A stretch of 64,000 nt of DNA from positions 32,615,341-32,679,340 of the forward strand of contig NC_081844.1 in assembly GCF_963259705.1 (NCBI RefSeq), given 5' to 3'. Shown in pieces: positions 42,633-53,866 of the stretch. The position numbers were made by a program, and so were the translations under genes. The notes beneath the pieces are model-generated. The model was given only the letters and a program-made list of their open reading frames with translations, searched no databases and was not told the origin of the DNA. The stretch's first letter is position 1. Each line of letters opens with the position of its first letter. Source of the DNA: Myotis daubentonii. Lineage: Eukaryota; Chordata; Mammalia; Chiroptera; Vespertilionidae.

Positions 42633-45600
42633 GTGAGCGCGGCGGTGGCCCGCGCGGGCCGGCGGGGGCCGAGGGGCTGGCCGCGCTGCCCGCCTCACGC
42701 GCTCTGCTTCCCCCGCAGGACAAAGAGAAGAAGAAGAAGGAGAGCATCTTGGACCTGTCCAAGTACATCGACAAGACGATCCGGGTGAAGTTTCAGGGAG
42801 GCCGCGAAGGTGAGGCACCCGCTCTGCACCCCCTAATGATTTACGAGAAGTAAGAGAAGTAATGGGGGGCAAGAGTGACAGCTGATACCCGGCACCGCTT
42901 AGGCGCTTTGCGCGGATAACCCGTGCAAGCTTCCTAGAGGCGCCGGGGCCGGTGCTGCCGTGCCCCTTTGCAGCGGGGAGGCTGAGGCCGGGAAAGGGGA
43001 CCCCAGTGGTCCGCCTGGGGCCGGGATGCCAGACTGGCCTCCTGTGTGGGTCTGCCGCCGCCGCTGCTCACTGGTGCCCCTTCGCCGAGTTCCTAAAGAG
43101 CCGCACTGTTAACTTTGGGCCCAAATGTTCTCGGTTGTGGAGCCCGTCCTGGACACGTGGGTTGTTGAGCGCCATTCCTGGCCTCCACCCACTGGATGCT
43201 AGGAGCATCCCTTAGGCTTTTTGTTTGCTTTAAATATCTATCTATCTATAGCCTATATAATCCTATATAATAAAGATGTAATATGCGAATGGTCATTAAG
43301 CTGTGAAGCATAATGACTAACTGGGTAAGGACTGATCATGAATTAGCAGGAGGGTGGGGCAGCAAGCTATGTGGGGCGGGGGAGCTACAGGAGGGCGGGG
43401 CAGGAGGAGGCGAGCTACTAGTATGTATATAAAAGCTTATACTGCCAGTCAACCATTCCGTTGACCTGGACCAGTCTACTGGTAGCTATGATGCACACTG
43501 ACCACCAGGGGGCAGACTCTCAACGCAGGAGCTGACCCCTGGTGGTCAGTGCATTCCCACAGCAGGAGCGCTGCTCAGCCAGAAGCCTGGCTCATCGCTG
43601 GGCTGGTGAGCACAGCTGCAGCAGCGGCAGATGTAGCAAGGCCTGGATGAGCCGGAGCAGTGCAGTGCCTGGCCCCAGCTTGGGCTCCTCCCCGGCCACC
43701 TGCTTCGCATACTGCTACATCCCTCAGGGATGTTGGACTGCCAATTTCAGCCCCTGCCAGGATTGGGCTGGAACCTGCAGTTCAACATCCCCAGAGGGGT
43801 CCCCAATTGCAAGAGGGCACAGGCCAGGCTGAGGGACCCCACTGGTGCAAGAATCCATGCACTGGGCCTCTAGTCTATACCTGGTATATATAACAGCCTA
43901 AGCAACCGTTTGACCCTGTAGCTATGACGCGCACTGACCACCAGGGGGCAGATGCTCAATGCACAGACATGGAAACATGGAACAGACTGATGAATCTCAG
44001 GGGGGAGGGGGAAGAGGAGAGGACAAGAAGAGATTAACCAAAGATCTTATATGCATACTAGAGGCCTGGTGCACAGATTCGTGCACCAGTGGGGTCCCTC
44101 AGCCTGGCCTGTGGGCCTCTAGTATTTTTAATGATTTCAGAGGAAAAGGGAGAGGGAGAGAGAGATAGAAACATCAGTGATTAGAGAGAATCATTGATTG
44201 GCTGCCTCCCACACACCCCCCACTGGGGATCAAGCCTGCAACCCGGGTATGTGCCCCATCAGGGAATTGAGCCTTTACCTCCTGGCTCATAAGTCGACAC
44301 TCAACCACGGAGCCATGCGGGCCGGCATGTTGGCAGCATCCCTTAGTTTTGACAACCAAAATGTCTCTGACATCGCCCAGTGTCCCCTGGGGGGCAGAAT
44401 TGCCCCTTTGAGGCCAGAGTCCAACAGTCAGTCTCCACATGTGGGCCAGAGGGACCTGTTAAAACATCAATTCTTGTTTGCTGCTCAGCCCTCTGGGGGC
44501 TCCCCCTTGTCTGGGGTGAACACAAACCTTGGTGCCCCTGAGTAACTAATGGGGCTCTCATCGCCACTGGCTGTCAAGGTGCACGTTCTCTCTGCCCGGA
44601 GTGCTGCTACCAGGTTAGCTGCCAGAGTCATTTTCCTGCTCTCAACGCAAGGTTTTGGCTCTGGGACACCTTCCCCGAGGCCTCTTTGTTATAAGTTCCT
44701 GGTAGTACCTGTCACGGTTTGCAGCTTTATGTGTAAACATGGTTTTTAACTTTGCATCTGCCCCTGGAGTCTAGTGAGGAGAAGGCAGTACAGTGCCTAG
44801 TCCCTGCCTTTCAGGGGAAATGGGCACAGAGTGCTGGCATAGTTGGGTATCTTCCTGCATCGGGCGAAGAGAGGAGTTGGAAAAGAGGGGTGGGAGTTGG
44901 AGCATCACAAGCAGAAGCACAAATGAGTGTGAAGGTCTGCAGGCCAGAGAGGACAGTTGGGAGAGGCAGCAATGGGCAGGAAGCGTGGGTGGCCTGTCGG
45001 GGCACTGGGGGCTCACCCCCCTCTCAGGTGCAAAGATACGTCACTTGGTCAAGGAACCATAACCTAGGATGCTTGGGGTTTTGTTGTTGTTCAGTTTTTT
45101 TTTAATCCTCACCTGAGGAGTGAGGATATTTTTTCCATTGATTTTTAGAGAGAATGGAAGGGACAGGGGGAGGGGGTAAGGGAGAGAGAGAGAAATATCA
45201 ATGTGTTAGAGACACATCAATTGGTTGCCTCCCACTTGAGCCCCATCCGGGGCCAGAGTTTGAACCTGCAATCTAGGTAGGTGCCCTTGACCAGGAATCA
45301 AGTTTGAAACTCTTAGTCCATAGGCCGAAACTCTAACCACTGAGAGGTAAAATTCACATCACAAAATTAACCATTTTAAGGTATGGAATTTAGTGACATT
45401 TGGTACCTGCCTACTGAACCACTGTTGATCTTACAACCTTTCCATTTCTCTTCTCTTCTTGGTGATTCCTACAAGCCAGTGGAATCCTGAAAGGGTTTGA
45501 CCCACTCCTCAACCTTGTGCTTGATGGCACCATTGAATACATGAGAGGTGAGTGCAGCCAGCAGGACTTGGAGGCCTCCAGGACTTGCGGGGTCTTCCTT

Positions 45601-47911
45601 TTTTTTTTTTTTTTTTTTTTATTTCTTTATTGGTTTCAAAGAGGAAGGGAGAAGGAGAGAGAGACAGAAACATGAATGATGAGAGAGAATCCTTGATCAG
45701 CTGCCTCCTGCACACCCCCACTGGGGATTGAGCCCGCAACCCAGGCATGTGCCCTTGGCCGGAATCAAACCTGTGACCCTTCAGTCCGCAGGCCGACGCT
45801 CTATCCACTGAGCCAAGCCGGCTAGGGCTGCAGGGCCTTCCTTACTGCTCCAGACCTGCTGTCTGAATGGTAAATGTGGTCCTTGTACACCAGACAGCTG
45901 CCATATATCTTTACTCTGTCACTGTCCCAGCATTACAGACAAGCTCACGACACCATCCTCTCAGAGACTTCAGGGATGTTGGGGGTATTTTGCTAATCCA
46001 CCATTACTGATCCTGAGACACTTGCTGCCTGGCTTGGTTAGAAAGATGCCAACTGGCCCTGGCTGGGTAGCTCAGTTGGTTAGAACATCGTCCCGATACA
46101 CCAAGGTTGCAGGTTCAGTCCCCACTCAGGGCATATACAAGAACCAACTAATGAATGCATAACTGAGTGGAACAACAAATTGATGTGTTTCTTTCAAATC
46201 AACAAATAAGAAAAAAGAAATGCCAACCTACTCTAGGGCTTGGTCAGCCCACTGTCTCCTGCGGCTGACAAGGGTCCCCTTATACCATGCCCCCAGTCCC
46301 TGTACCCCTAAATCTCAAGACCCTCCACCTGCAGCAGCACACAGCGGTCAGGTCATCCCTCACCCATTAGCCAACGAGTTCTTTTTGATTTTTTGTTAAT
46401 TTTCACCCAAGGACATGCTTCCATTGATTTTTAGAGCGTAGATGGGAGGACAAGAGAAGAGAGAGAAACGTGGATGTGAGAGACACATCGATTGGTTGCC
46501 TCCGGCATGCTCCCCAACTGGGGCCTGGATTCAAACCTACAACCCAGGTACATGCCCTTGACTGGGAACTGAACCCACAACCTTTCAGTGCATGGACCAG
46601 TGCTCTGACCACTGAGCATACCTGCCAGGACAGCCAACAAGTTCTTCAGCTCAGCCTGATCCAGGCATTAAGGGGATGCCAGCACCTAGGAGGGAGGTAA
46701 GGAGGGAGGGTCTTGCTCCTCACGGGACCATTAATGCCTGAGACACGAGTTGCTCTGGTGAAAAGTTATCAAAGCCACACAAGAGTGTCACTGGGCCACC
46801 GAGCAGAAACATGGTCAGCTCAGCTGGTAAACTCCAGGAGGCCTCTTGCTGTGCCCTCATTTTTTCTCTGCCTGCCTGGGTCCACCCAGAGTCCCAGCCC
46901 TGCCACCCTGGATGGATGAATACCTTGTCTACAAGACAGGCCCACCACCTGGGGCCAGTGGGGGACCAGGCCAGCTCAAGCATGCAAAGCGCTTAGGGCT
47001 GGTTGGCCCTGGGAGGCGTGGCTGCTGCGCCTCCTACAGAGCCTCCTACCAGCGTGCTGCCTCACTTGCTGAGCAGGTCTGTGTCCCCTCCTCGGTCCAG
47101 GACGGCCCCTCAGGGAGGCCCGAATGCATAGCGTATGGGAAGGCCAGACTCACCAGCTGTTGTCCCTGCCGGGTCTGAGGGTGGACGGCTGCCTCTCAGG
47201 TGGGGTCTCTGATTTCACTGGGCCGCCTGGTTCCCCTCCCCCACATCCTTCAGGAATAGTGGTGGGGACTTTCAGTCGCTGTGACCTCAGAAGAGTTCCC
47301 CTGGAACTTCCTGTCACTTCCATGGGGTCCCTCTCACTCTGCTGTTACACACCTTGGACACGGGTGAACCATGGCCCGCACGGCTTTCACAAATCTGTGT
47401 TCCAGCTGCCTGTCTGATTACATAGCCCCAGGGTCTCCGCTGGCTCAGGTGCCGGTGCCCCTAATTAGCTTCGCTACCCAGCATCCCTGCGGTCCCCTGG
47501 GCCACCGTGTACTCATTTGCAGAATGAGGGCAGGCCTCAGATGGTGGTTTCCAGAACTCTTCTCGTCCATGGGCCACTGCAGGGAGAAGGGCTGCATGTC
47601 TGGCTTTGGGAGGCGTTTGGCTTGCTCCCCTGGCCAGCATGTCCCCTCCAGAGTCCTGGAAGGAGGGAGGGGGGAAGCGATCCGAGGACCCTTTGATGCA
47701 GATCTTCAGACCCCGTCCTGCCCCAGGCATGGTCTCAAGTCCTTACTCCTGCCTCTCTTCCTCCGCAGACCCCGATGACCAATACAAGCTTACAGAGGAC
47801 ACCCGCCAGCTGGGCCTGGTGGTGTGCAGGGGCACCTCAGTGGTGCTCATCTGCCCACAGGATGGCATGGAGGCCATTCCCAACCCCTTCATCCAGCAGC
47901 AGGAGGCCTAG
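42627..47911 (+). CDS. LSM7: LSM7, U6 snRNA-associated Sm-like protein
   Basis: A subunit of two heteroheptameric rings. Nuclear Lsm2-8 binds the 3' oligo-U of U6 snRNA for splicing; cytosolic Lsm1-7 binds oligoadenylated mRNA for decapping and decay. Exons: 42627-42632, 42719-42809, 45476-45547 and 47769-47911, all GT-AG and in frame, giving 103 residues, the same as human. Sm1 spans about residues 20-52 (KTIRVKFQGGRE, Asp41 and Asn45 in FDPLLNLVLDG). Sm2 is about 72-84, with the Arg-Gly of VVCRGTSVVLI. The only change I notice is the C-terminal EA, which is DA in human. The N-terminal KEKKKK is basic. Expression should follow the shared CpG-island promoter with SPPL2B. Confidence 0.97.
42719..42809 (+). 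CDS. LSM7: LSM7 exon 2
   Basis: 91 nt encoding DKEKKKKESILDLSKYIDKT and then IRVKFQGGRE, half of Sm1. Acceptor cccccgcag, donor gtgagg. Confidence 0.97.
43230..43250. repeat. (TATC)n tract
   Basis: Five or so TATC units just left of the Helitron 5' end. Confidence 0.8.
43261..43873 (+). mobile_element. HeliBat-type Helitron, both ends intact, in LSM7 intron 2
   Basis: 613 bp, beginning TCCTATATAATAAAG at 43261 and ending GGGCCTCTAG at 43873. It is flanked by A on the left and T on the right, without duplication. The internal CTCF-like inverted repeat (43496-43551) has one arm intact and one mutated. It is the opposite orientation to the copy at 4366. Confidence 0.93.
43496..43551. promoter_or_regulatory. 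CTCF-like inverted repeat in Helitron
   Basis: Left arm 43496-43515 is identical to the 4693 arm and holds CCACCAGGGGGCAG (43502-43515). The right arm CTGACCCCTGGTGGTCAGTG (43532-43551) has one substitution in the motif. Confidence 0.55.
43874..44057 (+). mobile_element. Second Helitron-derived fragment
   Basis: ctatgacgcgcactgaccac, the CTCF-like box (43938-43951) and caatgcacagacatggaaac match the interior of a related HeliBat family. The 5' end is missing or overwritten by the first copy. Confidence 0.7.
43938..43951 (+). promoter_or_regulatory. CTCF-like core motif, third Helitron copy
   Basis: CCACCAGGGGGCAG, identical to the others, here without its palindromic partner. Confidence 0.5.
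44058..44122. mobile_element. 65-bp Helitron 3' terminus bounded by inverted CTAGAGGCC
   Basis: Starts CTAGAGGCC and ends GGCCTCTAG, a perfect 9-bp inversion. Inside is the hairpin CTGGTGCAC-agattc-GTGCACCAG. It is a Helitron 3' end (minus orientation) cut to almost nothing but the terminator. Confidence 0.75.
44125..44326 (-). repeat. Ves SINE, second subtype
   Basis: Antisense copy from tttttaatgatttcagagga to gagccatgcgggccggc, abutting the Helitron terminus. Confidence 0.92.
44335..44425 (-). mobile_element. MER20-like hAT relic
   Basis: tagttttgacaaccaaaatg, tctctgacatcgcccagtgt and cccctggggggcagaattgc are MER20 in reverse. Confidence 0.7.
45095..45347 (-). repeat. Ves SINE, third subtype
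   Basis: Antisense copy beginning ttttttttaatcctcacctg; the head end is diverged (aaactctaaccactgagag). Confidence 0.88.
45348..45430. repeat. L1-like fragment next to LSM7 exon 3
   Basis: gtaaaattcacatcacaaaa then ttaaccattttaaggtatgg matches a common old L1 3' segment. It ends about 45 bp before the exon 3 acceptor. Confidence 0.55.
45476..45547 (+). CDS. LSM7: LSM7 exon 3
   Basis: 72 nt encoding SGILKGFDPLLNLVLDGTIE and then YMR, the second half of Sm1. The acceptor is the non-typical acaag after a pyrimidine tract; donor gtgagt. Confidence 0.97.
45599..45829 (-). repeat. Ves SINE with long poly-T start
   Basis: Antisense copy preceded by 22 T (its A-tail complement); head gagccaagccggctagggc. 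The intact tail suggests a young copy. Confidence 0.94.
46052..46215 (+). repeat. tRNA-derived SINE, distinct subtype
   Basis: ccctggctgggtagctcagt, then gtcccgatacaccaaggttg and aatgaatgcataactgagtg. The body differs from Ves copies and matches the element at 60486. Confidence 0.85.
46381..46631 (-). repeat. Ves SINE, third subtype, with target-site duplication
   Basis: Antisense diverged copy; flanks agccaacgagttctt and agccaacaagttctt. Confidence 0.88.
47769..47911 (+). CDS. LSM7: LSM7 exon 4 and stop
   Basis: 143 nt encoding DPDDQYKLTEDTRQLGLVVC, the Sm2 motif RGTSVVLI, and the C-terminus ending FIQQQEA. TAG at 47909-47911. Acceptor tcctccgcag. Confidence 0.97.
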
Positions 47912-48027
47912 CAGGCGGGGAGGGCACAGACACGGATGCCGTCAGACTTGGAGCTGTCCCTCCTGCCTTAAATGCTGCCCGCAGAGATGGAACTTTCCTT
48001 TTTGTATAGGTTATTTTTTGTTTTCTT

Positions 48028-48033
48028 AATAAA
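48028..48033 (+). terminator. LSM7: LSM7 poly-A signal AATAAA
   Basis: AATAAA 117 bases after the stop codon, so the 3' UTR is short; cleavage is expected near 48050. Confidence 0.9.
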
Positions 48034-49809
48034 ATTGCAAATCTCTCATTTCCAGGAGCCCCAGAATCTTGCTTTCAGCCTTGATGTTCTAGCAAAGCTT
48101 GGTCACAGGGATCAGTTCAGCTGAGTTGCCAAGCACCAGCCGTGGTCAGTGATGGGGACTGGGGCATTCCAAGATGACTGAGCACGCACCGTCCAGGCGG
48201 GGGACAGGGACTTGTGAGGCTGGAGCCAGGTGCAGGCATCCCAGGCCGGCCTGTGGTTCCAGGCGGTGTACCAGCCACCAGCCTTCGCAGCAGGCAGATC
48301 CCAGCAGCTGTCTCTGCTCCTCAGCTTTGTCCCTTCAGTGCCTCCATAAGCTAGCCTCAGTGTCCCCCAAACCAGGGTCTTCCATTCACGTCCCTGCTTA
48401 TAGCTTCATTCTCAAAGAACAATGCAGATGGAGTGTGGGCCTCTAAGTTCTCCTGACCCTCTTCTCACCTCCCCTCAGTCCAGCCCCAGCCCACCCAGGG
48501 CCTTCCCCCCGCTCCTCTCAGCCCAGGACTCCACCCCAACCCTCTCCTCGGCTGGTCCCCTCAGTGGTCATGCTCATGAATGCCCCATTCCTAAAAGCAA
48601 GCCTTTTCCTGGCTCCTGTTTCATAAACTGTCCTTGTTAAGACTGTCCCCCACGGTACTATGCCTGAGTGACAGCAGGGCTGAGGCTGGGAATTGCAGGC
48701 TGGCAACCCATTCACTAACAGCTGGGGTCACACAGGAAGCGGCAGCTGAATGGCTACCTGTTCGTCATAGCCACCAGATAAACAAACTGCCGGCTCCCTC
48801 CTAATCTTGGGATCTGGGCTCTGCTGTGGCCAGACCCAGCTGCTGGGAATTAGGGGCCCAGGGGCCAGCTCGCACACATGCTCATCCTTCCTGCCATCTG
48901 GCCCTGCCCACCTCCTCCAGTCCCTTATTAGAGGCCTCATTCCAGAGCCGAAGCCTCCCATCGCTGGGCACTGGCGGTGCTAGCCTAGCTGTGGGTGGGT
49001 TGCACCCTCAGGGAAGGCTGTGACCTAGAACCTGGGCACGCCCAGCATGCCAACATCCAAACCTCCGCCTCGATGTCGGGAAGATTCCCTCTGTTCATCT
49101 GACAACTGGGGGACAGGGAGGCCACACCATGGAGAGACGGAGCCCAGGCCTCTGGTCAGTTCATTCTGCACACCCGGCCTGCCCTGCCCGAGGCCAAGAC
49201 ACAGGCCGAGACAGACCTGAGAGCTTAGGGTCAGAGAGCTCAGAAGCTCAACCCCGGGGTGGGATGGGGTGGAGAGTGGCATGTTCGCAGGCTAATTAGA
49301 CCTCATTAGAGCCTCTGGGCAGCAGGGGCCAGGACAGGGACACCTGGTTTTCCAGCCCCGAGCTTCTGTCACGGAGGAAGCAGGCTTGTGTCTGGCACCC
49401 GCTGCCCCACAGTTGTGCCCCTCAAAGCAGCCCCAGGCTCCAGACCACTCTCCACTGACCCCCTCACCTCCCAGCAAACTGATGAGGGCAAAGCTGCCCT
49501 CAGTAGCCACCGAGTCCGGGCTCAGATCTCCTCCCACAACTTGCTGTGTGGCTTAGAGGAAGTGTCCCAACCTTTCTGAGGTCTAGTTCTTTCTCTCTTA
49601 AGTTCAAGCAAAAGCATTGCATATCCACTCTGTGGGTAGGCACCAGGCTGCAGTTGTGTGTGGGGGTTAAGAGCACAAAGCTTTGTGTTGAAGTCTGAAA
49701 ATGAGAGCAAAATGCTGGGGGGAGGAGGGGAGGAAGACCTGACTTTTGGGGGGCTCAGGCAGAACTCCCCAGAAAGAGAGATAAGATGAGATCCTGCCAT
49801 TGAACCTTA

Positions 49810-49990
49810 TCCGCCCTAGAGAGTCTCTTTGACCTAGTTTGTAAAAGATTGGAAATAACCTAGCTGCCCGTCCCTGGGGGATCTGCTGTACAAACGGGTT
49901 CCTGCAACAACTACAAAGCAGCGTTTTACAACGACATTGAGCTCTCTGTGCAGGGTGCTTAAATACAAGCACAAATCGCCCGCAGCTCTT
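49810..49990 (+). repeat. L1-like fragment
   Basis: gattggaaataacctagctg, ctgtacaaacgggttcctgc and acgacattgagctctctgtg follow an L1 pattern; the piece at 50450-50640 may continue it. Confidence 0.5.
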
Positions 49991-50319
49991 CCCAGCAAGG
50001 GAGGGGGTCTCTCTCTCCAACCTTTGGATTCTGGGGGCTTGATTTGCTGGTAAGAATAAGGCAGAAATGACAGTGTGGGAACTCAGAGACTAGTTTGCAA
50101 AGAGGCCTTGTGGCTTCCGCCTGTGTCCTCTGGGAATGCTGCCCTGACATAAGGAAGCTGGACCAGCTTCCTGGAGCCTGGGCAGCCCTATGGAGGGGCA
50201 CTGAGGCCCCCCGCCGACAGCCAGCGCCACATGCCTGTGCACTATGAGGGCTTCAGAATTTCTGGGGAACCCTGCAGGCGTCTGGGGCCTCCCGAGTTAA
50301 CCCAGGAGCGACTTTGCAG

Positions 50320-50400
50320 CCAAACTACAGAACCATGAGAAATAATAAATTGTTTTATGCCACCGAGTTTGTTACAGTGACAGGTCACTAAGACGTGCTC
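50320..50400 (+). repeat. LTR-like 3' end (MaLR type)
   Basis: gagaaataataaattgtttt, then gccaccgagtttgttacagt, the same family as 12870 and 14300. Confidence 0.5.
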
Positions 50401-51284
50401 ACGGAGGCCGTGGCAGATTGCACAGGGAAACACAAGTTCATCACGATACATACGGTACAATGCCATCCAATTAAAATAATAAATTTTTAAAATATCTTAT
50501 GTTTCTATGCTTTTAAATGTACAGAGAAAGATCTGGAAGGACCTGGGATTGAAGATAGTGATCAAAGGAGCCTGTTAGCCTATTCTCATTTTAATATTTC
50601 ACAAGGAGAGGTAGAATCGTTCATATTTTACATTTAATATTACATGAAAAGTTTAATATTTTATAAGGAGTCAGAGGACGAGAAGGCCAGAAGCACACGA
50701 GGAGACACAGAGGCAGATTTACAGAGATGAGGGTGGCGTGGGGGGGGAGAAATGAAGACACGGCCACCCGGCCATCGAAACTGGGTCCCCACTCCCTGCC
50801 CTCCTGGACGCAGCGTAAATCCCCAGCCCGCACAGCCAGCAGCCAGCCCATAATGCCATCCGGCTCCTGCCTGGATCCCGTCCTTCTAGTTCCCGCCTGC
50901 AGTCCTTGCAGGCCTCAGGACGCTGGGCAGGGGCTCCAGCCACCAGACCAGAGGGCAGCCCTGCTGCACACGCAGAGGGTCACCACGGCCCACAGCTTCT
51001 GGGTGCTGGCTGAGAGGCCTCACGTGCTGTCTACCAAGGCCCCGCTCTGGGAGACATCACTAGAGCCCCCAGCACCTGGCCAGAAAGGGGCAGACCCCAG
51101 CTTGAGCTCAGACCAGCCAGAGAGCCCCTAACCCCACCCCCATTACAGATTCTGGGGTCTCTGAAAGGTGGACAGGATCTTGACATTGGTGATGGTCAGC
51201 CCCGCCTCACAGCTGCCTTGTCTCCAAAACAGCTTTTGTAAAGGAGGGGTAACACCCCTTCTGGCTCACTTAGCCCTCCCCAAA

Positions 51285-51365
51285 CCCTCTCATTATCCCT
51301 GTTCACAGATGATGACACTGAGGCCCAGAGAGGCTCAGCAACTTTTTAAGGGTCACACAGCCTCC
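51285..51365. repeat. MIR fragment
   Basis: tgttcacagatgatgacact then gaggcccagagaggctcagc is the MIR core. Confidence 0.7.
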
Positions 51366-52005
51366 TGCACCTTCTGCTCCCCACCTCCTATACTCCAAAG
51401 CCACCAAAGCTGACTGTCTCATGGGTGCAGAAACTAAGTCCCAGCTGAATGGGTGGGGGATCTCATGGGGCAGGGGCAGACAGAGAAGGGAAGGGATCCC
51501 TGCCCACCACCCTGGCTCCAGTCAGGGGCTGGGAGGGAGCAGGTGCCCTCGCTCTCACACTGCAGGTCCATTCCTGCCACCAAAAGCCAAGAGGAGACCT
51601 CACTGCAACTCCCCGGCTCCAGCGAAAGGACTGGACAAGGCCTGTATCCTGCGACCCTGTGCCACAGAGCCCAGAAGGCTCCCCCCAACCCCCCGCAGCA
51701 TCTGGGCATGCCGCTGTCTGCTTCTGGAGCCCTGGTTCCTGGTGAGTGAAACAAGAGCAATCCAGCTCTGCGTGGACTCAGACAAGGACATGGATGTAAA
51801 AGGAAGAGGGTTCCGTGAATGGGAAACTTTGCAAACGCGTGTGGATCCTGGATCCCCAGGGATGTTGGTTTGAGCTCAGGGTCAGCCCAGGCTGAGACCG
51901 TGCGACACCCCAGATGGCCCTCCTGCTCCCCGCTGCTCTCAACATATCCCTCCCCAACTCCAAGCCCACGCAGAGCCCCCACTGTCTGCAGAACCGTTAA
52001 ACTAG

Positions 52006-52204
52006 GAGCGCCGGCTGGCGTGGCCAGGAGGTCACGGTTCGATTCCCGGTCAGGGCACATGCCTGGGTTGTGGGCCTGATCCCCAGTGTGGGGCCTGCAG
52101 GAGGCAGCCGATCAATGATTCCCTCTGATCATTGGTGTTTCTATCTCTCTCTCCCTCTCCCTTCCTCTCTGAAATCAATAAAGATATATATATATTTTTT
52201 TTTA
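52006..52204 (+). repeat. Ves SINE with deletion in the tRNA head
   Basis: gcgccggctggcgtgg runs straight into ccaggaggtcacggttcgat. The stretch with the A-box region (ctcagtggttgagc...) is missing, so this copy should be dead for Pol III. Confidence 0.9.
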
Positions 52205-52479
52205 AGAAAGGAGATGACTAGGAGCTAGAGGGCAGGAGGTCTCTGGTGCCCAATAAATTCCGGCTACGGAATGAGGCCCTCCTGTCTTGTCAAGCTTTCT
52301 ACCTCTATTCAGGACCCAGGTCAGCAATCTGGGGTTCCTTGACCCCACCCTGCCAGCTCCCGCCCATCCATCAGGGCCATGCCATGCTGACCAGAGCCAG
52401 CAGGGGTCAGAAATCACCCAGGAATGAAGAGCCGGAGGCAGAAAACAACCGTCCTGGTGTGCTGTACAAGCCAGAGGGA

Positions 52480-52610
52480 CTGGTATTATTTCCATGTTAC
52501 AGACGGGATGCCAGAGAGGTTCTGTCCCTCGCTTTGGGTCACACACAGCAGGGACCCAGCACAACCCCAGGGTCTGGATCTGGAGCCCAAAGCCTCAACT
52601 GCTCTGTATG
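52480..52610. repeat. MIR fragment
   Basis: ttccatgttacagacgggat then gtcacacacagcagggaccc. Confidence 0.5.
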
Positions 52611-53866
52611 CACTTTTGCCACTGAGCACCGGATGGCTCCACACCCAGTTACGGAGGGGACACCACTTGTCCAGGGCCACGTTTGAGGCTCTCAGGCCAC
52701 CTGCCCCCAGAGCCTGCCTCCACCGGCTGAAACAGCCCATCCTACACATCTTGCTGGAGAAGGAGGACCAGAGGAGGAGTGCTCTTAATTTTAGAAATAA
52801 TTATGACCACAGCAGGGCTCCTGCTGGCTTTCCCAGGCACGGAGATGCAGGGTGGGAGAGCCCATGGCCCCTGCTGGACCCCCTCCCCACAGGGTCGTGG
52901 GAAAACCCCTGGGCAAGTGGCAGCATCCCTCCCTCCCCAACCCCTCCCATGGCTTCCCCATCTGGAGCCATTCTCTCCTCCCAGGTGGTCCATCTCCATG
53001 GTAACATCTCTACCTCAGGTGGTTGTAACCTTGGCAACCAGGTAATCTTGCCGCCCCACTGCCTGGGAGGCTCTGACTCCTAGCTGCACCCTCTTCCCAC
53101 ACTACCCCTTGCTCCCCATGACAGCACCCCTCTGGGGGTGCTGAGCCCAGAGAGACCACCCAGGAGTTGAACCCACCTCCTCTTCTTCTGAATGCCAAAG
53201 TGCACATTCTAGCCATTTGCTGAGCACCTACTGTGTGCTCCAGGGACACAGCAGTGAGCAAGTTAGGGAGTGGTCCCTGCCCTCGGAGGGCTCACACTGG
53301 CGACATTTTGTAGGAAGATGCTGGCCAAGGACAGAAAGGAGAAGATAAGTAGTGGTTTCAGGAAGCAGCAGACCCTTCGAGGAAAACAAGTACCACACCC
53401 CCTCCTCAGGCTCCCCAAAACCCCACCTCTGGGAGCAAAATCTACCACCCTCCATGTCACTGGGTCCCTGGTTCATTCAACCAATGTTCACTGCACGCCT
53501 ATTGCGTGCCTATTGGAGCCACAGACATTTTTTAAAAGGCACATGATAAACAGGGTAAATCAGTAAATTACAGAGTATCTTAACTGGGGGAAGTGGCGAG
53601 GTGGTAAAAATGGGACCGAAGGAGGCAAGGGGAGGAGATGTGAGTCAGAAAGGAATCTGCGGGGATCTGGGCAGATGTCGGGAGGAAGGGTGGTGCAGGC
53701 AGTGGGAATGGCCATGCCAAGTCCTGAGGCGGCGTGTGCCCTTGGCCTCACCCTGCTCTTCATCCAGGCATTGCTCACAGGTCATTGTGAGCAATGACCA
53801 CAAGCTGGGCAGAGCCACCAGCACCCTCCTGGTGTCCCCCTCTGTCATCAAAAGTGGAGTTTTTGC

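Larger units (their letters stand above)
41800..42950. promoter_or_regulatory. CpG island over the SPPL2B/LSM7 bidirectional promoter
   Basis: Dense CpG around two divergent first exons. Between the start codons (42465-42626) are a GC-box (aggcggggcc), an NRF1-like gcgcaagcgc and no TATA box. ATGGCGG occurs at both start codons in opposite directions (minus from 42464, plus from 42627), the YY1 core found at many housekeeping starts. Confidence 0.85.
42810..45475 (+). other. LSM7: LSM7 intron 2
   Basis: 2.67-kb phase-1 intron dominated by mobile DNA: two Helitron copies, MER20 and L1 relics and two SINEs. 42810-43230 and 44430-45090 look unique. Confidence 0.92.
45548..47768 (+). other. LSM7: LSM7 intron 3
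   Basis: 2.2-kb phase-1 intron with three SINEs. 46640-47760 looks unique, and its open frames are not supported. Confidence 0.92.

Noticed and set aside
42038..42853. 271-codon plus-strand frame across the CpG island
   Set aside because: Its end overlaps LSM7 exon 2 in frame, but the rest is GC-rich promoter and SPPL2B exon 1 antisense; the true LSM7 start is the short exon at 42627.
42246..42872. Alanine- and arginine-rich minus-strand frames in the CpG island
   Set aside because: Only the 63 nt up to the donor at 42402 match SPPL2B; the extensions are CpG-island artefacts.
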